From contig NZ_KB912942.1 of the NCBI RefSeq assembly GCF_000383915.1, positions 3,021,195 through 3,085,194 on the forward strand: DNA of 64,000 nucleotides. Reading direction: 5' to 3'. This document shows, in pieces, positions 37,092 to 45,277 of this stretch. The notes under the pieces are model-generated. The model worked only from the letters and a program-made list of their open reading frames with translations, made no database searches and was not told the origin of the DNA. The position numbers and the translations under genes were made by a program. Every line of letters begins with the position of its first letter. Position 1 is the first letter of the stretch. Origin of the DNA: Amycolatopsis benzoatilytica AK 16/65 (lineage in GTDB: Bacteria > Actinomycetota > Actinomycetes > Mycobacteriales > Pseudonocardiaceae).

Positions 37092-37121
37092 CGCTGGAGG
37101 CGCCCGCGGGCGCCTCCAGCG
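37092..37121. terminator. Perfect 30-bp palindrome
   Basis: Two contiguous arms, CGCTGGAGGCGCCCG and CGGGCGCCTCCAGCG, form a 30-bp palindrome with no loop. It follows the transporter gene and a smaller hairpin. It may act as a terminator or as a protein site. Confidence 0.6.
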
Positions 37122-37136
37122 ACAAGCCAGGCGGCA

Positions 37137-37157
37137 GAGCTCCCGAAGCGGGAGCTC
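37137..37157 (-). terminator. Terminator hairpin after MHS transporter
   Basis: A perfect 9-bp stem GAGCTCCCG / CGGGAGCTC with a 3-base loop lies 10 bases after the transporter stop. Together with the adjoining 30-bp palindrome it makes a tandem terminator. Confidence 0.6.
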
Positions 37158-37166
37158 CGCGTACCG

Positions 37167-38537
37167 TCAGGCGGCCACCGCCTGATCGTTGCCAACCGCC
37201 CGCGGAGTCCGCTTTCCCAGCTCGGTCAGCGGGGTCCGGTAGGTCTCGCGCATGGTCAGCACCGCGAGCCCGGCCGCGAGAGCCGCACCGGCGGCCAGGC
37301 CGGCGACCGGAAGCCAGTTCTTCAGACCCGGACCGGCGAGCGCAGCGGCGATCGACGGCGCGAAGCCGCCCAGTGCGAAGCCAAGTTGCGTGCCGACCGC
37401 GACCCCGGACATCCGCACCTTGGTGCCGAACTGCTCGGTCCAGAGCGCGTAGCCGACCCCGCCGTAGGCGCTGTACACCACGCCCGAAAGCAGAATCCCC
37501 AGCGCGAACACCAGCGCGACGTTCGCCTGGCTGATCGCCCAGATGAACGGCCAGATCAGCACCGCGACGCCCAGCGCGCCGACGGCGAACACCGGCTTGC
37601 GGCCGAACCGGTCGCCTGCCTTGCCCCACAACGGGATCGCCGCCAGCGCCACCACGTTGCTCAGCATGACCATCCACAGCATCGAACCGCGGGACAGGCC
37701 GATCGTGGACACCCCGTAGGTGAGCGAGTAGATGCTGACGATCGTGCTGGTGACCGAGATCAGCGCGCTCACCACGATCTTGAGCACGTCGGGAGTGTGG
37801 TGGCGCAGCAGCACCAGCAGCGGCGCCTTCGGGACCGCGTCCCGCTTCCGCTCGGCGGCGAATTCCGGGCTCTCCTGCATCGACCGCCGGATCCACCAGC
37901 CGGCCACCGTGACGGCGGCGCTGAGCAGGAACGGGATCCGCCAGCCCCAGGACAGCAGCTCGGCGGTCGGCATGGACGACAGCGGGAGGAACACCGCGGT
38001 CGCCAGGATCAGGCCGAATTGCGTGCCCGCCAACGTGAAGCTGGTGAAGTAGGCGCGCCGGCCCGCCGGTGCGTGCTCCAGCGTGACGGATCCGGCGCTG
38101 GACTGTTCGCCGGCGACCGCCAGCCCCTGGATCAGCCGCAGTGCGACCAGCAGGATCGGGGCCGCGACGCCGATCGTCCCGTATCCGGGCAGGACGCCGA
38201 TCAGGAAGGTCGCCGCGCCCATCCCGAGCAGCGTCATGAGCAGCACTCGCTTGCGCCCCAGGGTGTCGCCGAGATGCCCGAGGACGAACGACCCGATCGG
38301 GCGGGCGACATAGGCGACCCCGAAGGTCGCGAGCGAGGCGATCGTCGCGGTCGCGCCGTTGCCGGCCGGGAAGAACACCTTAGGGAAGATCAGCGCTGCG
38401 GCGGTGCCGTAGATGAAGAAGTCGTAGTACTCCAGGGCACTGCCGATCCACGAGGACACGGCTGCCTGGCGGGGGGTTCGGCGGGCCGCGCCCGGCGATG
38501 CGGGATCGTGCCCCTGGCGTGCGACGGCGTCGTCCAC
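37167..38537 (-). CDS. MHS-family shikimate/metabolite:H+ symporter
   Basis: A 456-residue major facilitator of the metabolite:H+ symporter family. Hallmarks are SSWIGSALEYYDFFIYGTAAAL at the first segment, the loop motif GHLGDTLGRKRVLL, RLIQGLAVAGEQSSA and RRSMQESPEF. ShiA-type shikimate and alpha-ketoglutarate permeases share these. GTG 38537 has GGAGG 5 bases upstream. It is flanked by TetR and stands opposite a shikimate dehydrogenase and a dehydroshikimate dehydratase, so shikimate or quinate is the likely substrate. Confidence 0.88.
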   Translation of the reverse strand: MDDAVARQGHDPASPGAARRTPRQAAVSSWIGSALEYYDFFIYGTAAALIFPKVFFPAGNGATATIASLATFGVAYVARPIGSFVLGHLGDTLGRKRVLLMTLLGMGAATFLIGVLPGYGTIGVAAPILLVALRLIQGLAVAGEQSSAGSVTLEHAPAGRRAYFTSFTLAGTQFGLILATAVFLPLSSMPTAELLSWGWRIPFLLSAAVTVAGWWIRRSMQESPEFAAERKRDAVPKAPLLVLLRHHTPDVLKIVVSALISVTSTIVSIYSLTYGVSTIGLSRGSMLWMVMLSNVVALAAIPLWGKAGDRFGRKPVFAVGALGVAVLIWPFIWAISQANVALVFALGILLSGVVYSAYGGVGYALWTEQFGTKVRMSGVAVGTQLGFALGGFAPSIAAALAGPGLKNWLPVAGLAAGAALAAGLAVLTMRETYRTPLTELGKRTPRAVGNDQAVAA

Positions 38538-38587
38538 GTCAGCCTCCTTGATGACCGCGGCGGCGGTCGAACGAATCCGGCCGGCCG

Positions 38588-38612
38588 GAATGTACCGGCT
38601 GGTTATGTACCG
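38588..38612. promoter_or_regulatory. Candidate TetR half-sites upstream of MHS transporter
   Basis: Two ATGTACCGG sequences and a following TAGTGAGTTAG resemble halves of the strong TetR operator upstream of aroE (shared GTAC and TAGTnAnTT pattern). They lie about 50-90 bases upstream of the transporter start. The match is imperfect. Confidence 0.35.
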
Positions 38613-38678
38613 GATAGTGAGTTAGCGACCGCGATCGTGTCAAGACTTTGGCCGCGATCGGCGCCGATCCGCCTCCGG

Positions 38679-39338
38679 TCAGGCCCGCCCGACGTGCGCC
38701 GTCAGGTACTCGAGAACCAGGTCTCCGAGCATGCGGCGGTAATGGTCGCGGCGTGCGGGATCCAGCAGGTCGCGATCGAAAATGACCTGGAAGGTGTGCT
38801 GGTTGGCGGTCCGGAACACGCAGAACGCGCTGATCACCATGTGCACGTCGAGCGCGTCCACGTCGTCGCGGAACAGGCCGGCCGTGCGCCCGCGCTCCAG
38901 GATGCCGGCGAGCACGTCGACCGCGGGCGCGGCCAGGCCGGGCAGGATCGGCGAGGTGCGCAGATGCCGCGCGTGGTGGATGTTCTCGATGCCGACCAGC
39001 CGGATGAACGCGGGATGCGATTCGTGGTGGTCGAAGGTCAGCTCGGCGAGAGCGCGCATGGCCCGGGCCGGGTCGAGGTGGTCCACGTCGAGCTGCTGCT
39101 CCAGCGCGCGGATGCCCTGGTAGGCGCGCTCGAGGACGGCGACGTACAAACCTTCCTTGCTGCCGAAGTAGTAGTAGAGCATCCGCTTGGTCGTACTGGT
39201 GCGGGCGGCGATCTCGTCGACGCGGGCGCCGTCGTACCCGCGGTCGGCGAACTCGCCGGTCGCGACGTCGAGGATCTCGGCACGGGTGCGTTCGGCGTCT
39301 CGCTGCCGCTCCGGCGCGTCGGACGGCTCGGCGCTCAC
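38679..39338 (-). CDS. TetR-family transcriptional regulator of the quinate/shikimate set
   Basis: A 219-residue regulator. The helix-turn-helix is VDEIAARTSTTKRMLYYYFGSKEGLYVAVLERAYQGIRALE, followed by an all-helical ligand domain with many histidines in FDHHESHPAFIRLVGIENIHHARHLR. GTG 39338 is preferred to an ATG at 39437 because GAGGA precedes it and the longer start would fall inside the operator region. It is divergent from aroE and probably represses both aroE-qsuB and the transporter. Confidence 0.88.
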   Translation of the reverse strand: MSAEPSDAPERQRDAERTRAEILDVATGEFADRGYDGARVDEIAARTSTTKRMLYYYFGSKEGLYVAVLERAYQGIRALEQQLDVDHLDPARAMRALAELTFDHHESHPAFIRLVGIENIHHARHLRTSPILPGLAAPAVDVLAGILERGRTAGLFRDDVDALDVHMVISAFCVFRTANQHTFQVIFDRDLLDPARRDHYRRMLGDLVLEYLTAHVGRA

Positions 39339-39410
39339 GGGATCGTCCTCGCTGCTCGGCTCACGCCGCCGAGGATATCCGGCCGCGCTTCCCTTTCGCG
39401 TCAGGACACG

Positions 39411-39431
39411 GTACAAGTTACTAACTAGTAC
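39411..39431. promoter_or_regulatory. TetR operator, near-perfect 21-bp palindrome
   Basis: GTACAAGTTA-C-TAACTAGTAC is symmetrical except at one position per arm. It is 26 bases upstream of aroE and about 70 bases upstream of the TetR start, so one bound TetR dimer pair could repress both. It sits where a core promoter should be. Confidence 0.7.
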
Positions 39432-39457
39432 ATTCATCGATCGCGAGGAGCCCTGCC

Positions 39458-40363
39458 ATGCCCCCCGACCGCGTTGCGCCCGGCCCGCTGCGGACCGGTC
39501 TGATCGGGAGCGGGATCGGCCCGTCGCTCTCCCCCGCGCTGCACGAGCGCGAGGCGCGCGAACTCGGGCTGGAGTGCACCTACACCCGGTTCGATCTCGA
39601 CGTGCTCGGCGTGCCGGCCGACGCGGTCGGCGATCTGGTCGCCCAGGCTCGCGCCGAGGGCCGGTCCGGCGTCAACGTCACGCATCCGGCCAAGCAACTC
39701 GTGATCCCGCACCTGGACGAGCTGTCTCCGGACGCGGCGGCGATCGGCGCGGTCAACACCGTCGTCTTCGACGGACGTCGCACGGTCGGGCACAACACCG
39801 ACTGGTCCGGCTTCCGCGACGGCTTCGTCACCGGACTGCCCGCTGCGCCGCTGGCTCGCGTGGTGCTCCTGGGCGCGGGCGGAGCAGGCGCGGCCGCCGC
39901 GCACGCGCTGCTGAGCCTCGGCGCCGGTTCGCTCGCCGTACTCGACACCGATTCCGCCCGGGCAGTCCGGCTCGCCGACGAGCTCACCGCACGATTCGGG
40001 GCCGGGCGCGCACGGGGCGGCGGCGTCGCCGATCTCGAACGCCGGCTTGCCGAAGCCGACGGATTGGTGCACGCGACGCCGGTCGGGATGGCCGGACATC
40101 CCGGCTTGCCGCTGCCGATGTCGTTGCTGCGCGCGGAACTCTGGGTCGCCGAGATCGTCTACCGGCCCCTGGAAACGCCACTGCTGCGCGCCGCCCGCTC
40201 GCTCGGCTGCCGCACGCTCGACGGCGGGCGGATGGCGGTGCACCAAGCGGCTGCCGCGCTGAAACTGTTCTGCGGCCGGGAACCGGACCCGGAAAGAATG
40301 CTGCGCCACCTCACCGAGCTGATCGACGCCGAAACCGCCGGAGGCACCAGCCGTGTCGCATGA
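39458..40363 (+). CDS. aroE: Shikimate/quinate dehydrogenase
   Basis: A 301-residue AroE/YdiB/QsuD-type enzyme that interconverts shikimate (or quinate) and the 3-dehydro form. Substrate blocks are GSGIGPSLSPALHE and SGVNVTHPAKQ (catalytic Lys), GAVNTVVF and VGHNTDWSGFRDG (catalytic Asp). The nucleotide loop is LLGAGGAGAAAAHALL. After the loop LAVLDTD has an acidic residue, which favours NAD over NADP and so a catabolic role. It overlaps the dehydratase gene by 11 bases. Confidence 0.9.
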   Translation: MPPDRVAPGPLRTGLIGSGIGPSLSPALHEREARELGLECTYTRFDLDVLGVPADAVGDLVAQARAEGRSGVNVTHPAKQLVIPHLDELSPDAAAIGAVNTVVFDGRRTVGHNTDWSGFRDGFVTGLPAAPLARVVLLGAGGAGAAAAHALLSLGAGSLAVLDTDSARAVRLADELTARFGAGRARGGGVADLERRLAEADGLVHATPVGMAGHPGLPLPMSLLRAELWVAEIVYRPLETPLLRAARSLGCRTLDGGRMAVHQAAAALKLFCGREPDPERMLRHLTELIDAETAGGTSRVA

Positions 40364-42179
40364 AATCCGCACCGGAATCGCCACCGTCTGCCTGTCCGGA
40401 ACGCTCGACGGCAAACTCGCCGCCGCGGCGGGCGCCGGCTTCGACGGGGTCGAGATCTTCGAGCCCGACCTCGTCGCTTCTCCCCTGCCACCCGGCGAAG
40501 TGCGGTTGCGCTGCGCGGACCTCGGCTTGTCGATTGACCTGTACCAGCCCTTCCGGGACCTCGACTCCACCGATCCGGAGCGGTTCGCCGCCAACCTGCG
40601 CCGCGCGGAACACAAGTTCGACCTCATGGAAGAACTCGGCGCGGACACCGTGCTCGTCTGTTCCTCGGTGGCCGCCGACGCGGTCGCCGACCTCGACCTG
40701 CTCGCCGAGCAGCTGCACGCGCTCGGCGAGCGGGCCGGCGCGCGCGGCCTGCGCATCGCTTACGAGGCATTGGCTTGGGGCAAGGAAGTGTCCACTTACG
40801 ACCGGTCCTGGGAGGCGGTGCGGCGGGCCGCTCACCCCGCGGTCGGTCTGTGCCTGGACAGCTTCCACCTCCTCTCGCGCGGCTCCGATCCGGCCGGTAT
40901 CGCCGAAATCCCCGGAGACAAGCTGTTCTTCCTCCAGCTCGCCGACGCGCCGCACCTCTCGATGGACGTGCTGCAGTGGAGCCGCCACCACCGGCTCTTC
41001 CCCGGGCAGGGCGCGTTCGACCTGCCCGGCTTTCTCGCCCCGGTCCTCGCCGCGGGATACGCCGGCCCGCTGTCGCTCGAAGTCTTCAACGACGTCTTCC
41101 GCCAAGCCGACCCGGCTCGCGCCGCGATCGACGCGCATCGGTCCCTGCTCGCGCTCGCCGAAGCGACCGCGGCGCGTACCGGAACGTCCGACCCGATCGC
41201 CCAGCCCGCGCCCGAAGTCCGCGGACCGGCGTTCGTCGAACTCTCCGCCGGCGACTCGCTGGCGCCGGTCCTGTCCGCGCTCGGCTTCGCGCGCACCGGA
41301 ATACACCGCACCAAGCCGGTGGAACGCTGGGAACAGGGCACTGCGCGAATCCTCGTCAACCGCTCAGGCGGCCCGGCGGCCGTCGCCGCGCTCGCTGTCG
41401 AATCGGCCGACCCGGCGGCCGCCGCGCGCCGGGCAGTGCGGCTCGACGCGACTCGCCCGCCGCGGGAACGAGGCCCCGCCGAAGCGGATCTCGCCGCGGT
41501 GACCGCGCCCGACGGAACCGCGTTGTTCTTCTGCCGCACCGGCAACGAAGGCGATTGGACCGGCGACTTCGTGCCCACCGGCGAGACCGCCGACGGCATC
41601 GGCATCGTCGGCATCGACCACATCGGACTGGCGCAGCCCTTCGACCACTTCGACGAAGCCGTGCTCTTCTACCGCACCGTGCTCGGTCTCGACCCCGCCG
41701 CGACGGGTGAGTTCGCCGCCCCGTTCGGCCTGGTCCGCAGCCAAGCCGTCGCCGACCCGCTCCGCCGGCTCCGGCTCGCGCTGACGGTTTCCCTGCTGCG
41801 CCGGGGAGAATGGGCACCCGGAGTTTCCGAACCGCAGTACGTCGCCCTCGCCGTCGACGACCTGCTGGCCACGGCACGCGCCGCGCAGGCGGCGGGCGCT
41901 CCCCTGCTGGCCATTCCGGACAACTACTACGCCGACTTGGACGCGCGCCTCGCCCTGCCCGCCGACCGGCTCGCCGCCTACCGCGAACTCGGCGTGCTGC
42001 ACGAACACACCGCGGAAGGCGACTACCTGCAGGTCTGCACCGAAGTACTCGGCGGCCGGGTGTTCCTCGCCCTCGTCCAGCGCCTCGGCGACCACGACGG
42101 CTACGGCTGGACCGACGCACCCGTCCGGATGGCCGCGCACCGCCGCCGGCGGCTCGCCCGCGCACACGCGGCGGTCTGA
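40353..42179 (+). CDS. qsuB: 3-Dehydroshikimate dehydratase with HPPD-like C-terminal domain
   Basis: A 608-residue two-domain enzyme. The N-terminal barrel (1-280) keeps the metal ligands Glu138 (IAYEALAWG), Asp169 (LCLDSFHLLS), Gln195 (FFLQLADAP) and Glu243 (LSLEVFND), so it should turn 3-dehydroshikimate into protocatechuate. The C-terminal part (from about 415) aligns with 4-hydroxyphenylpyruvate dioxygenase, but only the first metal ligand position (His423, IDHIGLA) is kept; the others read Tyr496 and Ala573. That domain is probably structural. Start GTG 40353 has GGAGG upstream and overlaps aroE. Confidence 0.88.
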   Translation: MSHEIRTGIATVCLSGTLDGKLAAAAGAGFDGVEIFEPDLVASPLPPGEVRLRCADLGLSIDLYQPFRDLDSTDPERFAANLRRAEHKFDLMEELGADTVLVCSSVAADAVADLDLLAEQLHALGERAGARGLRIAYEALAWGKEVSTYDRSWEAVRRAAHPAVGLCLDSFHLLSRGSDPAGIAEIPGDKLFFLQLADAPHLSMDVLQWSRHHRLFPGQGAFDLPGFLAPVLAAGYAGPLSLEVFNDVFRQADPARAAIDAHRSLLALAEATAARTGTSDPIAQPAPEVRGPAFVELSAGDSLAPVLSALGFARTGIHRTKPVERWEQGTARILVNRSGGPAAVAALAVESADPAAAARRAVRLDATRPPRERGPAEADLAAVTAPDGTALFFCRTGNEGDWTGDFVPTGETADGIGIVGIDHIGLAQPFDHFDEAVLFYRTVLGLDPAATGEFAAPFGLVRSQAVADPLRRLRLALTVSLLRRGEWAPGVSEPQYVALAVDDLLATARAAQAAGAPLLAIPDNYYADLDARLALPADRLAAYRELGVLHEHTAEGDYLQVCTEVLGGRVFLALVQRLGDHDGYGWTDAPVRMAAHRRRRLARAHAAV

Positions 42180-42242
42180 ACAGCGCCGCGTTTCAGCCGA
42201 CCACCCGCGAACGGGAGAGAACGCCGCGCGCCGCTCACGAAA

Positions 42243-42296
42243 GTCCGTGAAGGGCCCCTTGCCGGAACCCAAGTCCCTCAAGGCGTCCTTCACGGA
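42243..42296. repeat. Nested palindromic intergenic repeat, copy C
   Basis: Outer arms GTCCGTGAAGG and CCTTCACGGAT pair except for the terminal base; inner sequences CCCCTTGCCGGAA and AAGTCCCTCAAGG follow the family pattern. It lies 63 bases after the qsuB stop. Confidence 0.85.
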
Positions 42297-42310
42297 TTGC
42301 CAGCCCGCCC

Positions 42311-42403
42311 GGCCGAGCGCGCGGGTGCACCTGCCCGGCCCGGCCGAGCGCGCGGGTGCACCTGCCCGGCCCGGCCGAGCGCGCGGGTGCACCTGCCCGG
42401 CCC
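42311..42403. repeat. 31-bp tandem repeat, three copies
   Basis: Three identical 31-base units start at 42311, 42342 and 42373. Each begins GGCCGAGCGCGCGGG and contains the palindrome GGTGCACC. The spacing is close to three helical turns, so the palindromes are on one face of the DNA. Confidence 0.92.
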
Positions 42404-42757
42404 GCCCGGTGATCCGGACAAATACCGTCGAATATCCCGATTGTTCCCTTTTTGATTCCAGAAGATGCCGTCTGCACCGATCTTGAAGCAGCGGATCGCT
42501 TGCCTGATCCGCTGGCTTGCCGTTAAAGTCCAACCGATTAGGAAACTTTACTAACTACCGCCGCCGCTATTCACGAGCCATTCGCCGGGCCGAAGGAGCG
42601 CGACGTGCACCTGACTCTCGTCCTGCCGTGTTCCTCGCGGCTCGCGCGGATGCCCTCGGCGGGTCGCGCGCAGCGAACGTGACACAACCCGATTCATCGC
42701 AAGCACATCCGCAGAAATCGCATCCTTCGTCGGTTTGGGCAGGAAACGGAGAATCAC

Positions 42758-43624
42758 ATGGCACACGGAAAAAGGTGGGCGACCACGGTCGTGGCAGCGG
42801 CGACAGCCGCACTGGGCCTGGCGGCCAGTCCGGCCAGCGCGAGCCAGGACCTGAGCACCCGGGCCGCACCGCCGAAGCCGGACCACGTGGTCATCGTCAT
42901 GATGGAGAACCGCGGCTACCGCAACATCATCGGCAGTTCGCACGCTCCGTACCTGAATTCGCTGACCAAGCAGGGTGCGCTGTTCACCAATTCCTTCGCG
43001 CTCACACATCCCAGCGAACCCAACTACATCGCCCTGCTGTCCGGCTCCACCCAGGGCGTCACCGACGACTCCTGCCCGCACACCTTCAAAGCGGACAACC
43101 TCGCACATCAGCTCACGGCCGCCGGCGGCAGCTTCACCGGCTACTCCGAAAGCCTGCCGAAGGCGGGCTACACCGGCTGCGAAAAGGGCGACTACGCCCG
43201 CAAACACAGCCCGTGGGTCAACTTCAGCGACATCCCCGCGTCCGCGAACCAGCCGTACACGAGCTTCCCGGCGGACTACACCAAGCTGCCGACGCTGTCC
43301 TGGGTCACCCCGAACCTGCAAGACGACATGCACGACGGCACCATCCAGCAGGGCGACGCCTGGCTGAAGAAGAACCTCGACGGCTACGCCCAGTGGGCCA
43401 AAACGCACAACAGCCTGCTCATCGTCACCTGGGACGAGGACGAGGACGACGGCGGGAACAACTCGATCCCGACGATTTTCGTCGGAGCCAACGTGAAGAC
43501 CGGGCAGTACAGCGAGAAGATCAACCACTACACCGTGCTCAGCACCCTGGAAAGCGCCTACGGCCTCCCCGCGCTCGGCTCGGCCGCCAAGGCGAAGCCG
43601 ATCACGGACGTCTGGGGGTCCTGA
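42758..43624 (+). CDS. Secreted phosphoesterase/acid phosphatase (PF04185-like)
   Basis: A 288-residue secreted protein with a signal peptide (cleavage near residue 28, ASPASAS). It has the phosphoesterase start block HVVIVMMENRGYRNIIG, then THPSEPNYIALLSGSTQGV and the C-terminal LLIVTWDEDEDDGGNNSIPTIFVG, where acidic residues and the following NHYTVL would bind metal. Relatives are non-specific acid phosphatases or phospholipases C; the short length favours a phosphatase. It stands alone between repeats and a terminator. Confidence 0.88.
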   Translation: MAHGKRWATTVVAAATAALGLAASPASASQDLSTRAAPPKPDHVVIVMMENRGYRNIIGSSHAPYLNSLTKQGALFTNSFALTHPSEPNYIALLSGSTQGVTDDSCPHTFKADNLAHQLTAAGGSFTGYSESLPKAGYTGCEKGDYARKHSPWVNFSDIPASANQPYTSFPADYTKLPTLSWVTPNLQDDMHDGTIQQGDAWLKKNLDGYAQWAKTHNSLLIVTWDEDEDDGGNNSIPTIFVGANVKTGQYSEKINHYTVLSTLESAYGLPALGSAAKAKPITDVWGS

Positions 43625-43646
43625 ACCAAGGCCGGAGACTGTCCCC

Positions 43647-43680
43647 GGGCCTGCGGCAGGCGACCGCCTGCCGCAGGCCC
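43647..43680. terminator. Bidirectional terminator between phosphoesterase and CopD-like gene
   Basis: A perfect 15-bp stem (GGGCCTGCGGCAGGC with GCCTGCCGCAGGCCC) and 4-base loop lies between the two convergent genes, 22 bases after the phosphoesterase stop. Confidence 0.75.
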
Positions 43681-43731
43681 GCGTCACCGCCGCCTGCCGT
43701 GCGGTGAGCGGTCCAGGGACCGCGCCCTTCC

Positions 43732-44886
43732 TCAGGCCGCAGCTGGCTGGGCACTGGCCTGCCGGGCGCGCAAGAGTGCGACCCGATAGGTCGCGTACAG
43801 CGAAGCCCCCAGCGCGGCGACGAGAACAGCCGCCAGCACGAGCAGTCCGCCGTCGATCGGCGGGGACTTCGGCTGTCCGGCCTGAGCGCGCGCCGACCCG
43901 GTGAGGAACGGCACGATCACCAGCACGGACAGCCCCAAGGCGGCTTCTCCCCGAACAACCGCCGGGAAATGACGCAGCGCCAAGGAGAATCCCCGGCCCA
44001 GATCGCCGGACGCGTGCGCTCGGGCGATCCGGGGCAGCAGCACCAGCTGGTTGTAGGCACCGGTGCCCACCAGCGCGGCGACCAGCAGCAGTTTCAGCAG
44101 CAGGAACCGGCCGTACGAGGTGCTGACCAGCTGATCGACGCTGCCCACGTGCCGCCACGCCAGCCAGCTCCCGGACGCGACGAGCACCCCCACCGCGACC
44201 AGCGCCAGCACGCTGAACCGCGACCACACCGGTGCCCAGTACAGGCTGGCGTCGGCCCCGAACGGTCGAGACCGGGCGAGCGCCGCGAGGCAGACCAGCC
44301 CGCCGAGCCAGGCCGCCGCGGCGACGATGTGCGCTTGCGTCAACCAGGTGTCCAGCTGTTTGTCGACGGTCAGCCCGGCCAGCTTGCCCGGCACCGACAG
44401 CACCAGCGACGCGGCCGTCGCCAGCGCGACCGCCGAAGCCGAGATCGCGGTGAGCCGCTGCCGGGCGAACAAGCTCAGCAGCGCGAGGGCGGCCAGCAGG
44501 AGCAGCGCGTTTTGGATCAGCACCAGGACGCCGGTCGACACCCATGCCCCCGGTTCGGCCGGCGCCGTCAGGAAAGACCAGATGCGCCACGGTGCCAGCG
44601 CTTGCCCGAACGAGACACCGGAGACGGTCCGCGCGACCCGGGCCGCCAGCTGCAGGTAGGCGGCGACGATCAGGACCGGACCGCACCAAGCCAAGAACCT
44701 CGCGCACCGGGCGCGTACGACGTCTGCCACGTCGTCGCGCAAGACTGGCCGGACGACCAGCAAGTATGCGAGACCGCCGCCGATGACGACGGAGAGCGCG
44801 GCGAAGTAGGCGGACATGCTCACCACTCGCCACCACGGCGGCAGGGAAGCGGCGGCCGGTGCGGCCGCCAGCGAAATCTCGATCAC
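43732..44886 (-). CDS. CopD-family copper transport/resistance membrane protein
   Basis: A 384-residue polytopic protein with about eight or nine membrane segments. The CopD domain is at the C-terminal half (ARRGRFLLLKLLLVAALVGTGAYNQLVLLPR-like; here TSYGRFLLLK and GAYNQLVLLPRIA). HIVAAAAWLGGLVCLAAL contains the conserved His of this family. GTG 44886 begins almost at an iron-box-like sequence, and no good ribosome site is visible. It is divergent from a copper amine oxidase operon, so it may supply or balance copper. Confidence 0.85.
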   Translation of the reverse strand: MIEISLAAAPAAASLPPWWRVVSMSAYFAALSVVIGGGLAYLLVVRPVLRDDVADVVRARCARFLAWCGPVLIVAAYLQLAARVARTVSGVSFGQALAPWRIWSFLTAPAEPGAWVSTGVLVLIQNALLLLAALALLSLFARQRLTAISASAVALATAASLVLSVPGKLAGLTVDKQLDTWLTQAHIVAAAAWLGGLVCLAALARSRPFGADASLYWAPVWSRFSVLALVAVGVLVASGSWLAWRHVGSVDQLVSTSYGRFLLLKLLLVAALVGTGAYNQLVLLPRIARAHASGDLGRGFSLALRHFPAVVRGEAALGLSVLVIVPFLTGSARAQAGQPKSPPIDGGLLVLAAVLVAALGASLYATYRVALLRARQASAQPAAA

Positions 44887-44893
44887 AAGGTAA

Positions 44894-44912
44894 GTAGGTT
44901 AGGCTTAGCTAA
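44894..44912. promoter_or_regulatory. IdeR/DtxR-type iron box
   Basis: The 19-mer GTAGGTTAGGCTTAGCTAA matches the actinobacterial IdeR/DtxR consensus (TTAGGTTAGGCTAACCTAA) at about 16 of 19 positions. It lies 7 bases upstream of the CopD-like start, so iron-loaded repressor would block that gene. Confidence 0.65.
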
Positions 44913-45159
44913 CTCATGAAGCAAGAGGCGCGTCTGCCCGGCGAGACCCAGGGGCCGGAGCTGGCAATGCAGCCGGGCCCGCGGAGGCCGGGGATACCCG
45001 CAGCCTTGGAACGTGCCCTGATCGCGACCCGGCCCGATGTCGAATCGGAGATCTGCCGGCCTTGCGACACCCGCCCGCCTTGACGGCTCGGGCCCCCACG
45101 GAGACCCGGCCGCATTGATAACCCCCGCCGTCGCACTCGAACCAGGCGACGATAAGTCA

Positions 45160-45179
45160 AACTTTCCAATTGACAAGTT
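45160..45179. promoter_or_regulatory. Dyad operator candidate of the amine oxidase operon
   Basis: A 20-bp dyad AACTT-nn-CAATTG-nn-AAGTT, symmetrical at 16 of 20 positions, lies about 100 bases upstream of the APC permease. The operon ends with a TetR gene that could bind it. Confidence 0.45.
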
Positions 45180-45277
45180 TCCGCCGGTCGCCGACTCTGG
45201 TCCCCGTCACAGGCGACTCCCGCTCACCGGGAGCCGCCCTCTGGATCCCGCTGAAGCGGGCCTGGTGGAGGCGCTCA

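Larger units (their letters stand above)
36835..37166. other. 332-base region between shikimate-type transporter and peptide importer
   Basis: No gene is supported. The right part holds two strong hairpins that follow the leftward transporter gene; the left part should hold the promoter of the peptide importer, but I cannot pick a clear -10/-35 pair. Confidence 0.5.
42180..42757. other. 578-base intergenic region with two repeat types
   Basis: No gene is supported. It contains one nested palindromic repeat, a three-copy 31-bp tandem repeat, and a TTACTAACTA element identical to the centre of the aroE operator. The last 200 bases lead into the phosphoesterase gene, which has GGAAACGGAG upstream of its ATG. 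Confidence 0.6.
44887..45277. other. 391-base divergent control region, CopD versus amine oxidase operon
   Basis: No gene is supported. The left edge carries an iron-box-like sequence next to the CopD start; a 20-bp dyad lies about 100 bases before the APC permease start. The middle (44930-45130) shows nothing I recognise. Confidence 0.5.

Noticed and set aside
42311..42403. Possible CRISPR array
   Set aside because: The three 31-bp units are directly adjacent with no spacers and no cas genes are present.
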